The position numbers and the translations under genes were made by a program. A DNA stretch of 64,000 nt, from NCBI RefSeq assembly GCF_050948175.1, contig NC_135205.1, forward strand, positions 2,145,795-2,209,794, read 5' to 3'. Position 1 is the stretch's first letter; each line of letters begins with the position of its first letter. Below the pieces are notes generated by a model. It saw only the letters and a program-made list of their open reading frames with translations, was not told the DNA's origin and made no database searches. This document shows positions 63,001 to 64,000 of this stretch, in pieces. The stretch comes from Xylocopa sonorina. Lineage: Eukaryota > Arthropoda > Insecta > Hymenoptera > Apidae.

Positions 63001-64000
63001 TGAAGGATAGTGTTAAGTAATGATTTCGTTGTGAAAGTAATTTGGAATAGCGGTATTCAAAATATAAATATTTCATATTGTGTATTCAAATTGTTGATAA
63101 AATTCCCAGGGAACCATAGAATTAATATGCAAAAGTATTTGCCATGTCTTTTTATTCACTTGTAGACTGAGTGGTACATATAAAATTGCTTTTATAGATA
63201 CTTTCTGTACCAAATATGTTGCATAGGAAAAATATTGCGTAAAAAATTTATATCATACTAGCTGAACACAATCGAAATATTCCAAACATGGTCCAAAGCA
63301 ATTCAAAGAATTTTCATAGTTTCAACTAGAATGATCGAACGATCTGTTCCAGCTGCACCACTAACCACAAAGCTTGCTGGCAAGCCCTCTCCAGCCCTCC
63401 CAAAAATGTACAGAATCTCCTCAGTTTTAATCAAATTTATTAAACAACGCTTCTCTCTCTCTCTTTCTGCCCAGCTATTTCGACAACCACAAAAGCTATT
63501 GGAGAACCCTCTCCACGGCACGAATCTCCACCAGCCAACTGGCCAAGTCTAAAATGATGCTGAAACAACTGAACACCCTAGCAGAGTCGTCGTTGGAGAA
63601 TCTTCGATCGTCGTTCGACTCTGGTAAAATGTCGACCGCGTTAAAAACGGCTGAGGAGTTGCTCGAGTTGTCAGAAGGATTCCAAGACCCGAGCCGTTAC
63701 CAAATAGCTGCCTACCACTATTTGTCCTTGATCCACGTGGCACTTGGGAGGCACGATCGAGCCGTGTGCTGCGCGTCTCGTCTGATACGATTGTCGAAGT
63801 GCACAGAGGACGTGGCCCAGTTCTGTAAATCGCTGGTGACCCTGGGAAAGGTGCACCTGAGCTTTGGCCACCTGGAGGCCGCGGCCAAGGCGTGGGAACA
63901 CCTGTCGAAGGACCTGAGAAAACCGATCCCAGTGGCTTGGATCAGTCACGAGATCGGAAGGTGTCATTTGGAGACTGGCAAGTACGAAAAAGCCACGGAG
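57098..64000 (+). CDS. Second ODAD4/TTC25-like TPR gene (5' part, runs off window)
   Basis: A paralogue of the complete gene upstream, predicted to act in outer dynein arm docking. Exon 1 (57098-57381), exon 2 (61367-61633) and exon 3 (63475 to the edge) join in phase 2 each time and give 359 residues before the window ends. The first junction restores a TPR helix: ADQLYRS then GDYETALVLYHRAASLCPR. The second gives SYFDNHKSYWRTL, matching the family's NYLDTHSNFWRQQKP. Exon 3 continues with TPRs, including YQIAAYHYLSLIHVALGRHD, LGKVHLSFGHLEAAAKAWEH and AWISHEIGRCHLETGKYEKA. The start is uncertain: ATG 57098 has a poor context, 57167 is better. Exon 1 is the weakest part. The 4-kb intron 1 carries a hAT-like MITE, a mariner-like element and a tandem duplication. 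This copy resembles the vertebrate protein more closely than the first copy does in the C-terminal TPRs. Confidence 0.75.
57545..57744. mobile_element. hAT-like MITE, copy 2, perfect 8-bp target duplication
   Basis: The 200-bp element begins CAGGGTTTCTAAAAC and ends GTTTAGGAAACTCTG. It is bounded on both sides by TTATAGTA (57537-57544 and 57745-57752), a perfect 8-bp duplication. The terminal sequence CAGxGTTTC and duplication length are hAT hallmarks. It has no ORF and sits in intron 1 of the second ODAD4-like gene. Confidence 0.85.
58802..59450. mobile_element. Mariner-like transposon relic with ~100-bp inverted termini
   Basis: The left end (from TATACAGGATCCGTAACTGG at 58802) and the reverse complement of the right end (ending 59450) match closely for about 100 bp, sharing ATGAAAAAATAAGT and GAAAATATAGAA. 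Between them, at about 59161-59280 on the minus strand, is decayed transposase coding sequence: FLAVRDFLKQHYQG, a stop, IGRGKTIA, a stop, then PPRSPELN, as in mariner/Tc1-type DDE transposases. At 649 bp it is an internally deleted, inactive copy in intron 1 of the second ODAD4-like gene. Confidence 0.75.
60557..60788. repeat. Tandem duplication, 116-bp period
   Basis: The motif CAAGTGCTACTTGTGCAAAG at 60557 recurs as CAAGTGCTACTCGTGCAAAG at 60673. The following AT-rich text (TTTATATTACTTTA, CCTTCATTAATAAAAAG) repeats too. There are two copies with moderate divergence, within intron 1 of the second ODAD4-like gene. Confidence 0.8.
61959..62085. repeat. Tandem duplication, 63-bp period
   Basis: GGAAATAAGTGAGGTGACTG at 61959 recurs as GGAAATAAGTGAAGTGACTG at 62022, and the following CGTGCGA is shared. 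Two copies lie in intron 2 of the second ODAD4-like gene. Confidence 0.75.
62511..62620. mobile_element. Possible single piggyBac-type terminus
   Basis: TTAACCCTTTGTACTCGGATG begins like the MITE at 2489. About 85 bp inside is a perfect inverted repeat, CGGTACA-TGCAG-TGTACCG (62596-62614). No matching right end was found nearby, so this is either a broken copy or chance. Confidence 0.3.

Overview
The window is eukaryotic nuclear DNA from an insect, most likely a hymenopteran and perhaps a bee. That is an inference from intron-containing animal genes of insect type, AT-rich DNA without obvious CpG depletion, abundant microsatellites and small DNA transposons. No rRNA, tRNA, CRISPR or bacterial gene organisation was seen. 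Seven protein-coding loci are supported by exon-by-exon reading: every junction keeps frame, and all but one donor are GT.

Layout. Positions 1-12.6 kb hold no recognisable gene, only a piggyBac-type MITE with an attached 131-bp tandem array, microsatellites and AT-rich DNA. From 12.65 to 30.65 kb there are four minus-strand genes: transportin (importin-beta family nuclear import receptor, 14 coding exons, 12653-21891), an F-box/WD-repeat protein of FBXW9 type (7 exons, 22788-25505), and two tandem riboflavin transporters of the SLC52 family, one intronless (26514-27872) and one with a single coding intron (28893-30646). About 10.8 kb of apparently non-coding DNA follows.

At 41.4-45.6 kb on the minus strand lies a TRAF-like protein with three MATH-type domains and a coiled coil. 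Its stop codon is TGA followed by C, and the same frame stays open for another 161 codons with protein-like content. This candidate stop-codon readthrough is the most interesting signal in the window. From 48.3 kb to the right edge two plus-strand paralogues of the outer dynein arm docking subunit ODAD4/TTC25 lie in tandem. The first (48341-53829) is complete; the second (from about 57.1 kb) runs off the window.

The genes do not form one pathway. The coherent local themes are two tandem duplications (SLC52 and ODAD4-like). Introns and spacers have been colonised by short DNA transposons: piggyBac-like, hAT-like, pogo-like and mariner-like elements are recognisable from terminal repeats and, in the best cases, target-site duplications. 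One mariner-like element still shows transposase remnants.
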